Part shown: positions 1 to 10,500 of the stretch, in pieces
How the letters are laid out: every line of letters starts with the position of its first letter
How positions within the stretch are numbered: the first letter of the stretch is position 1
Assembly (NCBI GenBank): GCA_021399445.1
Contig: JAJTUQ010000004.1
Coordinates: 6,510,001 to 6,574,000, forward strand
DNA length: 64,000 nucleotides
From: Xylogone sp. PMI_703
Taxonomy: Eukaryota; Ascomycota; Leotiomycetes
Reading direction: 5' to 3'
The notes under the pieces: generated by a model
Told to the model about the DNA's origin: nothing
Seen by the model: only the letters and a program-made list of their open reading frames with translations
Databases searched by the model: none
Position numbers and translations under genes: made by a program

Positions 1-177
1 AAGTATAAGTGGTTTATCAGAAACTCTAATGTGCATAGTAAGGCAAGAAAAACATCAGAGAAGATTACCAATTAATATTACTTTATCGGAGTATTTTAGT
101 CTACTTATGGCAAATACTAACACTAGTCTTTCCAGTAGGGCTATCATATTTACCACCATCATCTTGTTATATTCTAC

Positions 178-2763
178 CTATCCCTGCCATTTAAATCGAC
201 TCTCTCGGAACATATTCACCATTCCAGTAGGTAGCAGCCCCTTCTCAACAACCATCAGCCCACCAAACCGTTTGATCATGTCCGGAGCATAAAGCTCCAC
301 AATCCACTTTTCATATCCGTTTCTATATCCTGATCTAGACAGTGTAGAAACTTGACTGGTGCCAACGGCTTGCTCCAGACTGAATTCCTGAGGCTCTCGC
401 ATTAATTCTTTATATGCAGATGCCAGGCGCGAAGATGTCTGCTCTCTGTACCGTGTGAATTCCTCGAAACTCATGAATTCTTTCTCTTCTGCTAGCTGGG
501 ATCGGACTTCAAAGGGAAGAGATGCCTGACCAGGGACGGAATCATTCATGAACAGAGTCTGTGCTCTTCTATAACAAGCTTCCTCTTGTTCATGGCAGTC
601 ATCCATGATCTTTTCGGGATCGAGACAGATGGATGGTTGGATGAGAAAGAGATTGATAAAGGGTGATTTCAGATCTAATCCACCCATTGACATAGGAAAG
701 TAGAGATAGCCCTCAGGAATATCATGGACGTTAAACCGGTCGGTAAGCATAGCCTTGATTGTTGATGAAACGCTACCCCCTTCACCGAAGAGTTTTGATT
801 GGATTTGTGAGAAAGCATCGAGCATCATGTCCACATGTTGCTTGCCAAAACAGTTTGCCGGGCGGCCAAAGTTTGTCGTGAAGAACCGAGCACCATAAAC
901 ATTCCAAGCTTGAATCCAATCAAACACTGACTTGCACGCATCGAGCTGTCGTCGGAGCTCCTCAATATGTTTATCAAGGTCTGCCTGATCAATGATAAAC
1001 CGGCCAGCGACCGCATCAAGCTTGAGAAAGCCCCATCGAACATCGCCCTGAGGAAGCTCTGGTGAGGGAGGAAGTCTACACTCTCCCTTCCTGGAAATTC
1101 TGACACTACCAGTTTTCTCGTCATTGAATTCGAGACCAGCTAAATGAGCAAATTCAGTCATTACTTTCCAGCCTCTAGCAACAGCCTCATCTCTGCCCCA
1201 GAACCAAATATCGTCGTGTAATCTATAAAGAAGTGCTCCTTCTGTATATTGATTCACAGCAAAATCTAGACAGAAGAGAACGGTCTCCCCGAGGAAGTCA
1301 CTCAGCGGTCCGCTGATGGGAGTGCCACGCTTCCTAATCTGGACCGGGGCTGATGGACCGTCATTGACGAATTTCATGGGCGCCTCTAGAACTCTTCTGA
1401 AGAAATCCACCCATTGCTCTGAGACGCCAAAGAATCTCAGTACCGCAAAAATGGTAGAGTGTGGCAAGGAGGGGCCAAACCACTTGAAATCTGAGCGTAG
1501 GACAGTAACTTCTTCTCCGACTCTAGTTTTTATAATGATTTCGGTTGCTAGAGCATAGAGGACCGACTGAGTGATCTGCTGAGGGCTCTTGCGAGTATCA
1601 GATTTGTCCTCGCTATCATCCCCATATCCGGCTCGCTGCTCGACAATATCCTCTTGTAAATGCTCCAAGAAGACATCTTTTTCGAAGTGGGAGGACCTCA
1701 CTTTCTCGACTGTGTCACCTCTGCTGTCATAGCGTGGTCCAAGGAACCAATCACGGCGCTTCCTGTCGGCAGGTGGAATTGGAGTTGAGGAGGGTTTCCA
1801 TGCACTAGTATCATGCAGTGCTTGCAGTGCCGACCTCATATGGACAGACCATCGAACACCAATATAACGAATAAGAATGGACTGAAGGAGGTCCTCGTCG
1901 TGATAAAACCGATACCGACCATTCAGTTGGCGCCGTTGTTCAACCGGGGTTCCTTCTGGTGCCCAATGCCACTTCTCTAAAGCCATCATTCTCATATTTA
2001 ATACGTCAGCAACTTCAGCCAAGACAACCTTGTTGTTTAAAAAGTCTTTCAAGACAGCTCGTTTCTCATCGCTGACAAGGTCGCTACGAAGCAAACCCTC
2101 AATTACCCACTTCAGTGAGTCTTGATCGAAGTGAGTCGAATCCTTGAGCGACAATTCAAAATGTTTGATAGACTGTTTCAGAGCCTTCAAAGCATTTTTA
2201 GTCTCCTTGGTTGAACTGAATAGTCTTTCTAAATATTTCCGTATGGCTTCTGCATCGGTCTCGTAAGCCTTAAAGACGTACTCTTCCCAGGTAACCCTCT
2301 GCTCATGCATTTCCTTGCGTCCCACACTTTCAAAGCTGGATTCATCAATCAAGTTAACATCTGAGTTGCTCTCGGCGGCAGAAATCCATTCGTTTACCAA
2401 ACGGCCATAGAGAGAAGCATATTCATACTTTAGAGTATTGATGTTAAGTTGATCCTCTAACTTTTGCTGCCAGTCCTGCTGCATTGTTGCGGACACGGAT
2501 GGGTCAGTCCGAGCCTGAGCTAGGAACCAGCGGAGGTTTCCTATGGAAATTGATGTGCGCGGGTCAAGCTTTCCCATGACAGGCAGTGAACCAATCCTGT
2601 CGAGAAGAGTCTGAACTTTCTCCAGCTGGCTTGGCTCACCAGCGACGTCATGGAGTAGCTGTTTTTTTGCTGCTTCATAGCTAGATTGTTGCCTGGAGAG
2701 CTCTTCGAGCTTGATTGAGGTGATGGAGGAAAGCGTCTGTGATAGAATATCTGCGGAGGCCAT
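178..2763 (-). CDS. Reverse-transcriptase-like protein, probable rvt-type cellular gene
   Basis: Single open reading frame of 861 aa from ATG at 2763. The first half is mostly alpha-helical, charged sequence. The second half looks like a polymerase palm: a G-T-P-I-S-G-P-L segment, then the motif C core L-H-D-D-I-W with the aspartate pair D517-D518, then a G-L-E-F-N-D-E-K-T segment like motif D and W-G-F-L-K-L-D like motif E. No endonuclease, integrase, RNase H or Gag zinc knuckle is visible, and no LTR or poly-A tail flanks it. Known family: rvt genes are single-copy, non-mobile reverse-transcriptase relatives found in many fungi. The assignment to rvt rather than a degenerate retroelement or telomerase is inference from the long intact frame and lack of mobile hallmarks. 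It shares a divergent 600 bp promoter with the Rit1 gene. Confidence 0.7.
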   Translation of the reverse strand: MASADILSQTLSSITSIKLEELSRQQSSYEAAKKQLLHDVAGEPSQLEKVQTLLDRIGSLPVMGKLDPRTSISIGNLRWFLAQARTDPSVSATMQQDWQQKLEDQLNINTLKYEYASLYGRLVNEWISAAESNSDVNLIDESSFESVGRKEMHEQRVTWEEYVFKAYETDAEAIRKYLERLFSSTKETKNALKALKQSIKHFELSLKDSTHFDQDSLKWVIEGLLRSDLVSDEKRAVLKDFLNNKVVLAEVADVLNMRMMALEKWHWAPEGTPVEQRRQLNGRYRFYHDEDLLQSILIRYIGVRWSVHMRSALQALHDTSAWKPSSTPIPPADRKRRDWFLGPRYDSRGDTVEKVRSSHFEKDVFLEHLQEDIVEQRAGYGDDSEDKSDTRKSPQQITQSVLYALATEIIIKTRVGEEVTVLRSDFKWFGPSLPHSTIFAVLRFFGVSEQWVDFFRRVLEAPMKFVNDGPSAPVQIRKRGTPISGPLSDFLGETVLFCLDFAVNQYTEGALLYRLHDDIWFWGRDEAVARGWKVMTEFAHLAGLEFNDEKTGSVRISRKGECRLPPSPELPQGDVRWGFLKLDAVAGRFIIDQADLDKHIEELRRQLDACKSVFDWIQAWNVYGARFFTTNFGRPANCFGKQHVDMMLDAFSQIQSKLFGEGGSVSSTIKAMLTDRFNVHDIPEGYLYFPMSMGGLDLKSPFINLFLIQPSICLDPEKIMDDCHEQEEACYRRAQTLFMNDSVPGQASLPFEVRSQLAEEKEFMSFEEFTRYREQTSSRLASAYKELMREPQEFSLEQAVGTSQVSTLSRSGYRNGYEKWIVELYAPDMIKRFGGLMVVEKGLLPTGMVNMFRESRFKWQG

Positions 2764-3363
2764 GATGCCACTTTTGTGATATGTGGTAAGCAGTGGTAAA
2801 ATATAGGGGTTGGGTCAAAATGTCAGAGAATTTGTTGCATGGGACAGAAGGAAAGTGTCTAGAAGATGCTGCCATTTATATACAGCTGGTTTTCCCTGAC
2901 ACTTCGATAGCTGTATCTCGTACCTAGGTGGAGATCTGCCGATTGACTCACGCAAGAATTATGAGTAACAACGAGAACAAGGCTCATAGATATGCGGCTA
3001 TACTTTGCCCAGTCAGTAGTTCCATGATGAAAACAGTAGGAATAGGAACGGCGAGTGACTTATTAGAGTAGAGGGCCTCTCCCACTGAGAACCAGTATTT
3101 CCCGAAAAGGCAAGGAGGCGTCGACGGCCTCTGGGGCCTCCGCAGGGGCCACCAATGGGGCAATGTCCTCATTCGCGTAGGTATTCACCAATGAGAACCC
3201 ATGGAATTTTCAATTGACCAATGATTAGTCATATGGTGAGCCCCAACTCGTTAAGGGCAAAGGTAACCTCAGGCAGTAACTGACAGCCGCGCCCCTCCAA
3301 TACAATTCTTCAGTTTCATCCTTGCCTTGCGCAAGGTCTCTCCTGCCTCGCCTTCTCTCTTCA
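2764..3363. promoter_or_regulatory. Divergent promoter between the rvt-like gene and rit1
   Basis: Gene-free 600 bp between two ATG codons pointing away from each other, so it must hold both promoters and 5' UTRs. The rit1 side has short pyrimidine-rich stretches just before its ATG. Small frames here are shadows without family features. Confidence 0.5.
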
Positions 3364-5012
3364 ATGCCACCTCTCACACTTTCGGACCTTGTCTTCTCTC
3401 CCCAGGCAAACCATAATTTCTCTAAAACGCTCAGTAGCATCAAGTGTTCCACTCTCTCCATCACCAACCGTCTGCGCTCTATCGAGGAAGATGCCTCTTT
3501 CGCACAACAGGTCGCTGCAGACTATGGGCGACCCTTGATTGCAAATGAGCGATGCGGCAGCTGGTATATTGATCCTGCGACTAAGGCGGGAAGTGCGTAC
3601 TTCAAGAGCACAGATGGACACACGGGTGTCTGGAAGTTCAGTTCTCGCAGGCTGAATCTACACTTATTAGAGATAATTGGGGAACATGATGGGTTAGTCG
3701 ATCAGTTAAATGTATCTGAAGAACCTCAATTAAGCCTTCCTCTATGATAATAGATGCATCATTGTCGACTCCACCAGGCGTGGTAAACGTACGCCTCTCC
3801 TTCACCATGACGCCTTGATCGACATCCCATGCCAACTAATAAATCAACACAGGAATCCCTGATGCCCTGAGCAAGACAATCCCAATATGGTGCTGCGTCA
3901 TAAACCATTTCCTTTTCCCCTCTTCTATATTGGAGCATCACGCACTCTATACCCCACCCCAAATTATCTCTCAAACCGAACATTCTCAGATATCAGCCTT
4001 AATTCCAACATTTCTCTCTTCCTTACTCGACTTGGGTATATCACCCGAAGGATACAGATCGAAGATCAAGAAACCATTACGTCCATTCTGGATCACGCCC
4101 GATACGTACACCCAAACCACAATAGGCCGAAATACTTTGCCTGGTAATAACAACGGCTCATCCGTTCCAATTGAGATATTCAGAGATTTCCACCCTGTGA
4201 TATGTTGCACCGTGAGTAGGAGAGTTGAAGCTGGGGAGATTAGCGCAGGGGGGTACATCCAAGGCGCAGGCGATGACACAGAGAACTGGGCACAGGGGCT
4301 CACGGCGCCGATATTTTGGGCAAATAAAGACCTGCTGATGCACACGGAAGAAGCAGATCTAGCTAAACTCATAAAGGAACTGGTATCAAAAGCACAAGAT
4401 GAAGCGGGCACAATAATCGATAGTGAGAAGGGAGACTTTGATTACTGCAAACTCAAATGCATCAACCCAACTACTTCATTGTTTATTACCACTACATCCG
4501 CTCTACCAACACACAATGTAGTCACATCAACCACCAGCATGAATAAAACAACATTCACGATCCTTCTGGGAACCGCATCTTTAACTCCAGAATCGACCTG
4601 GCAGAAGTCAACGACTTGTCTAGAACTATCCCTTGGAGCTCACAAAACCGGAAGTAGGAATCTGCGTCTAGCTCTGCCGTTTATAATCAGTCGACTTAGT
4701 TCACATATCCAGAAATGCAGCAGCAATGGTACCAATAGCAATAGTCGAGAACCAAGAATCATCATCGCCTGTCCCACAGGAAAAGATCTCTCTATTGGGA
4801 CAGCACTTGCAATACTATGTCTATTCTACGATGAAAGGGGGAGAATATACGACATCGATGGTGAGAACGACACTAAGAAAAATATAGTCAACAAAACTTT
4901 CATCCGCCAACGAATGGGCTGGATATCGACTAGCCTGCCGGATGCGAACCCAAGTCGACAGACATTGCAGAGTGTAAATAGTTTCTTGATGGAGAGACCA
5001 GATTACTGTTGA
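3364..5012 (+). CDS. rit1: Initiator tRNA A64 2'-O-ribosylphosphate transferase (Rit1)
   Basis: Three exons: 3364-3692, 3754-3788 and 3853-5012 (introns 61 and 64 nt, GT...AG), giving 507 aa, close to yeast Rit1. Exon 1 holds the diagnostic N-E-R-C-G-S-W-Y-I-D-P followed by Y-F-K-S-T-D-G-H-T and S-S-R-R-L-N-L-H-L-L. Exon 2 encodes only about a dozen residues, including I-V-D-S-T-R-R-G-K; exon 3 resumes with I-P-D-A-L-S-K-T-I-P-I-W. Near the C terminus a C-P-T-G-K-D-L-S-I-G loop resembles the phosphatase-like domain of the family. Known role: adds 2'-O-ribosyl phosphate to A64 of initiator tRNA-Met so that it is not used in elongation. The start is the ATG at 3364; upstream in-frame sequence has only a TTG. 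Confidence 0.93.
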
Positions 5013-6273
5013 CGGGGACGCTTTATGGTGCAGATACAGGATTTATTTAAATCATTTGGAAGCCTCAGTATAATGACGAAAATAGTAAACTGGGGGAAAC
5101 GATATTATCCTTGAGCTCGGATTGCATTTTTCGTAGAGGTATGGATATAAATCATGTGAGGGGCTCAAGAGCTAGTATTACCCCCTATATAGGGTATACA
5201 AACTTCAATGACACTTTAGCCTCCAGACATACAATTGAGGCGCACATGCCATATGTATATGTAATAGTTAACTAAAAACATATTCATTACATATAAGAAT
5301 GTATACATCCGAAATAAAAATACCAGGGATATCACAGACCCCAACTGTCACACCTGTCAACTGGCTTTTCATCTCCAGTACCATACGGAGCCAAACCTCC
5401 CAGCTTTATGGTAGAGGTCTCACTTCTAGACACTTATCCTGCGTTTGGCACCGATCAGACTAAAATGTCTGAGACACCCTCTCTTCACAACCAAAAATAG
5501 TAGAATATTAGCGTTCCCACCCTTTTTTGTTTGATGTGAAACCTGGGAGGGGGGGAAGGTTCCTTCGGCTTTTGGTAGGAGATGTCCACTTCTATTTTCA
5601 GGTGTTTTTGCCTCAGATTATTGTTGGGAATAGTGGAGGTTTTTATCAATATGGTGATGGGTGTTTTCTGGTTTCTAGGACTTAAAATTAGTACAAATTA
5701 ACCTTGATGCTAATATTGATTATTGAGAACCTAATAACCATCGGTACAGTCTATAATCACGTAACACGTCGCATATAGTGACATACTGTTTATATTGAGA
5801 CTTGGTTGATTCATACGTTGGGGGAACTGGGTTTAAGCTTGTATGTGATGGGAAACACCCGTGCATTCGTAGTATTCTTCAGTGTTGCTGCTTGCTCGCG
5901 TCATGTATGCATGTGTATCTTATAGATGATCTTCTAGTATTATATTATTGTGATTATAATACAAAACTCTTATGCCCATATCTAAAGATAGATAGTAGAG
6001 GTGTGTGAGATGGTAAATAGAAATTGTAGCAATAGGAAGCCTCCCATTTCCCTCCCAATATCACGCCAATTGACTCCTATTTCCCAGTAACTCGTTGGCG
6101 CAGAAAATCCCAAGATGATATAATTAAAAGAAGTAGAGACGGAGAAAATAATGATCGCTTGAATATTCGGGGTATATATATTTACACGTAGAGCACAGTT
6201 GATCTGTGTCTCTTCTCATGAGCTCAGCACGTTTATTAGAGTTTTCATTAGAGGTAAGACCCAGATCTGCGTT
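5013..6273. other. Intergenic region between convergent rit1 and csc1-like genes
   Basis: 1.26 kb between two stop codons, so mostly 3' UTR and terminator sequence. It is AT-rich with T-runs and a short G-run near 5550. Short frames lack conserved features; no gene or RNA was recognised. Confidence 0.5.
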
Positions 6274-9200
6274 CTAGAATCTCACCCTCGGTTCAACGAC
6301 CGGGCTCGGCCCTTCTACATTTATTATAAGGCCACAGGTATCGGCATCTAGCCAAGCTCCCTCATCGGTGATACTCACCACTTTCCCGGAGTGTTCGCAC
6401 TCCTGGGCACTCACGCCGGCAACATCTCTCGGAATCCAGACCGTCGGAGCAGGTTTCCACATTGCTGGCGTCAGATACACGTCTTTTACATCCTCATCAT
6501 TATATGACGGATCGGGAAGGTCTTCGGGGACCGACTGGCGTATGACCAGGTAGTCATCGTATACTTCTGGATGCAGCCAGTGCATGAAAAAGTTCGGTTT
6601 GATATTAGGATCGGGGGTGACGAGTGGTGCGAGAGCCGCGAGGACAGTATTCAAGATCTTGTTGAAGGGTACTTTAGCTTCAAGCTTTTCTTTGAGAAGG
6701 TCTTTAACCATCGAAACTGTGCCTTCGGCGCCTTCGATTCCACGTGTTGTCTCATGACCGTGGAAGTCGGAGGTCTCGTCTAAAGCATGTTCTCCACTTG
6801 CGTCAAACGTGCTATTCGGATTATTCTCGAGCTCGGGGCCCATAGACTCGACAACGGATTGCATGAATCCAGTAGATTGTTGGAATGCCTCTTCCTCCAC
6901 AGAAAGCGTTTTTGGGAGATTGTACAACAACGGTCCGAGAGCATTGTCAAGCGAAATATGCACGAGGATCGTGAAAATAAGGAGGCCTACGATGATGACA
7001 ACTGGGCCAAATGCGTTTGCGATAGTGAAGAGACCAAAAAGACATATTTCGGCCAAGTAGAGCCCAACCAGAGTCTGTTTAAGGGCTCGAGGGTAGCAGA
7101 GGCCTCGGGTATCAAATTCGGAGTCGTAGACGTACAAGAGATTGTAACGATAGGCTAGATAGACCAAGAAAAGACCAGCGGCAGCGAAACCAAGGACTAT
7201 AGGGGCTATAATAGAATAACTTATAGCTATGGGAAGTTAGCTTAGGTGTTTAGGGCAAAAGACGCATATTAGATGAAGAAACATACCGATAACAGCCATG
7301 TTGGTAAAGACCGGGTAAACGCTGCCCCAGTGTATTCTCCTTAGTTTGTACCATCTCTTGGATATAACCCTCAACTTCTCGGAAGCGTTTGGTCGGAAAC
7401 TATATCTAATCAAGTTGACGAACTGCACCATTCTGCCTGCGCTCATAGCGAGACCCTGCAGAAGGAAATAGGAGACATAAAAGTTTGAGGCCTTGGGTAA
7501 GTTTGCCGAAAGAAGAGCTCGAATTTGAGTGGGATTGCCAAGGATGTTACCAATAGATGCCGATGCAGCAGATGCGAGAGTGGTAACAAGAAAAACCTGG
7601 ACGACTTGGAAGATGAAGTACGCGTGCTGGACGAAAAGTTCGACTTTCGCTTTTGTTGGGCAACCTGCAGCACGAGCACAGCCTTTTGAGGATTCAATTA
7701 GCATATTAGCATCCCAAGGCAAAAGCATAAAAGAACTCACCTCTCATTATAGCCGGAACAATCGACATCAGTATAGAAAGAGCTATAGCAGGGACGAGAC
7801 CGCTAATGAGACCTAGGATTGGCGAAGGAAGGTGTTTGACCCAGTGCAGGAATGGCACTTTGGATGATAGCCAGTTGACATTGGAAATCAGGCCAACCAC
7901 GGCTGAGGGGATCGACCAGAAGACGACCATGGCAGCAATAGATCCCTGAACGAAGAATCTCCGGATTATTCTCTCCCACCACATCATCCGCATAGAAGAC
8001 CAAATTATCTCCTGCGGTCTGACGCCTACAATCTCGGGGGACATATGGAAGGCGCGGTGGTGGGCCAGAATCTGGTAGGCACCCTGGGCATCGGTCAAAG
8101 TGTGGAATTCAACAAATACAGCTGGAATAGGCTTTCCTTTGCCTGATCGGTAGGCTTTCCGCATTTTGTTGATTCTCGGGGTCAACTCCTTCAACTTCTT
8201 GCGCGTCCACCTAATGGTGTCGACCTTCCTCCCCATGTTTGCTAGAGGACGATGTGAGGGTCTCTTCTCGGCGGGGACCCACTGCGCTGCCACTGATCCG
8301 GGGATGTCTGCTCGGGAGGCCAGATATTCTTCCAGTGCTGTCTTCTCATCCTTTGATTCGCTAGTCCGATCCGAGCTGGAATCTGCTGGAGATACAAGAT
8401 CATCGGGTTTGGCGGGACCCGCCTCTATATCTGCGGATGAAGACTCGGGTGATTCTGGGGAGGGTTCGTCTTTCGGCTCACGCAGTGGCTCGTGCGATTT
8501 TCGAATTGATGCTGCATTGGAACTGCAAGACTCGGGCTTTTTAACTTCTACGATTGGGGTCACGTTCTTTGAATCTACACTTGGAAGTGCTGTCTCCGGG
8601 TCGGGGTTCTTCTGTGCCTTCTTCTGAGCCTCCTTTGCCTGCCGGTTCCTCTCCACGTTGGCCATCTTGATCAGCTTGTACTCGGCCTGTTCCAACCGAA
8701 CTGCAGTCTGTTCTCTCTCCTTAACCAACTGATCCAGAGTCTCAGTATCTCGAGGAATCCATATATTCTTGACACCGTCTCCGAACAATCTCCTAATCTT
8801 CTGCTCGTTCAGCAGCTGCTGGGGTACACAGGTAAACAAGACGGTTCTCGATGATAGGCGATTGGCGTAGTATGGGGAGAGCAGATACGCTTGCCGAATA
8901 CTAATAAAGTAGAGACACTCTCTGGATATCATGTATATGATGAAGCCTACGAATCACGCCTGTGTTAGCTTCCCCGGAATCTGAGGTGGATTTGTGGGCT
9001 CGATCAGAGTGAGGGATGAAACGTACCAAAATAGATCCAGGCTAAAAAAGCATGGATATAATACCAGTGCACATTTTTAACATTGCCAAACGTGAGAGCG
9101 TCCAATTGACGATTGCTTCCACCACCATGGGTATGTATGGGCATCAAGATGGGCCAGGTGATGCAGCATCCTACAAAACATATCACGCACAGGACCTTCA

Positions 9201-9839
9201 GGTAACGCAGGAAGAGAAAGCCGTCGAGAGAGGATCGGTGCAGAACGGCGGTGTCGGGGATCTTGTAGAACGGTTTCATCCAGTTGAAGAAGCCCTTGGG
9301 TAGGGACTCGCTGCGTTCACTGCAAAGATGTCAGCGGCTGGGCCGTCCTATGCTCTTCTCCGTCTTAGAATTACGTACTGTGGTTCCAAGGAGGATAGAA
9401 AAGACCTGGGCGCGTATACTCGCGGGTAGAGACGTCGAGAATAGAGAAAGATGGCCATGCAGATGGCGGCGTAGATGCTGATGGGGATAAAGGCGGTTAC
9501 CAGGGCGGAGAAGGAGGCCGAGTTGGTGCCGGTGGTGACGGTGGTAAGGCTTGTGGAGGTGGCATTGTCACGGGCGGATCCCACACGAGGATCTTCACTC
9601 TGGTTCTGTTTAGAATTGAGAGTTAGTTTGGGTTTGTAGAGCAAATGTGGAGATTAGATAGCTGGTATCAAGATTAAGGCTGAGGCGCTCCACGAAAAAC
9701 GTTGTATCTGAGCCTGTGATAAATTGCCCAACCACCACCCACGGCCACGGTGACGAAACTAGGAGAGACCTACAAATGCTCTCTTGAACAATTCGATCCC
9801 AATCCCCAGACCGTGCTCGGCCTGCATCACCGATGGCAT
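6274..9839 (-). CDS. Calcium-permeable stress-gated channel of the OSCA/TMEM63 (Csc1/Rsn1) family
   Basis: Six exons in transcript order: 9839-9774, 9605-9379, 9319-9027, 8946-7741, 7682-7287, 7226-6274; 1046 aa. Domains in order: N-terminal RSN1_TM part (exons 2-4, with W-I-Y-F-G-F-I-I-Y-M and R-Q-A-Y-L-L-S-P), a cytosolic PHM7_cyt region rich in K/E and S/P in exon 4, the 7-TM pore core (DUF221) from late exon 4 into exon 6 including F-Q-V-V-Q-V-F-L-V-T-T, and an acidic C-terminal tail ending in a PHM7_ext-like segment with P-D-P-S-Y-N-D. Known family role: osmotic or mechanical-stress-gated cation channels of plasma or internal membranes. Start choice: the first ATG of a short exon; a second in-frame ATG lies four codons later. 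All junctions keep frame, and intron 4 carries a GCTAAT branch-like motif. Confidence 0.92.
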
Positions 9840-10500
9840 GGTGATGTCGAAGTCATTTGCGTTGAAGCGAACAAGGTGAGGCGAGTCGAGGCGAGGCGAC
9901 AGCGACAACAGAGATTGTATGCGGCAAACAATTGACAAATGCGACACAGCCAGAAGGAGAGAAGAAGAAGACGACGGCGATGATGAAGAAGAGGATAATA
10001 AAGATTGATGACGAGGAGGAGAAGAGAAGAAGAAAAGAAAGAGTGAACGGGCACAGGCACAGGCACAAGCCCAGGGCGCAACAGCAGCAGGAGCGTGCCG
10101 TAGTGGGGAAGGGTTGGATCCCAGGGCTGGCTGAAGACCAGCGGGCGGGTCTGGGCTGAGCGATGTGATGGGCGAGATGGGCGAGATGGGCGAGATGGGG
10201 GAGCGAGAGGAGATGCCCGTGCTGTCGTGCTGCTGCAGCGGATCGGCAATGGGTCCAATCACGTGCTCTCAGTCCGAGTGGCTGGTGACCCGGTCCGTGG
10301 CTTGGCCCTAAGTGTGGCCACAAGCGCAACTCCTTTCCTTCTGCTTCTATCCACAAGAACGGTGCTCGTCTGTGTGTATCCAGCATATCCCAGTCCCCAG
10401 TACTGGCGCGTCCACCATGGGCACAGGAAGCACCAGTGAGATAGGAAACACAGGAAACATCCGGTCCATGAGTCCACCATCTGTCACTGGTACTCTCTAG
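9840..10500 (-). promoter_or_regulatory. Probable 5' UTR and promoter of the csc1-like gene, pyrimidine-rich
   Basis: On the coding strand of the channel gene this stretch is strongly CT-rich (9930-10070), typical of fungal promoter or leader DNA. It also holds three exact copies of a 9-bp unit at 10170-10196. Long overlapping frames here are low-complexity (Ser/Pro/Leu) and judged non-coding. Confidence 0.4.
10170..10196. repeat. Three-copy 9-bp tandem repeat
   Basis: Unit GGGCGAGAT repeated exactly three times, with a partial unit on each side, upstream of the channel gene. On the channel's strand it reads ATCTCGCCC. Confidence 0.85.

Noticed and set aside
825..1124. 99-codon minus-strand frame inside the rvt-like gene
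   Set aside because: Shadow of the 861-codon frame; no own features.
9759..10386. Overlapping long minus-strand frames rich in Ser, Pro and Leu
   Set aside because: Low-complexity translations of a CT-rich promoter/leader; three frames open at once, and only the last 22 codons of one belong to the channel gene.
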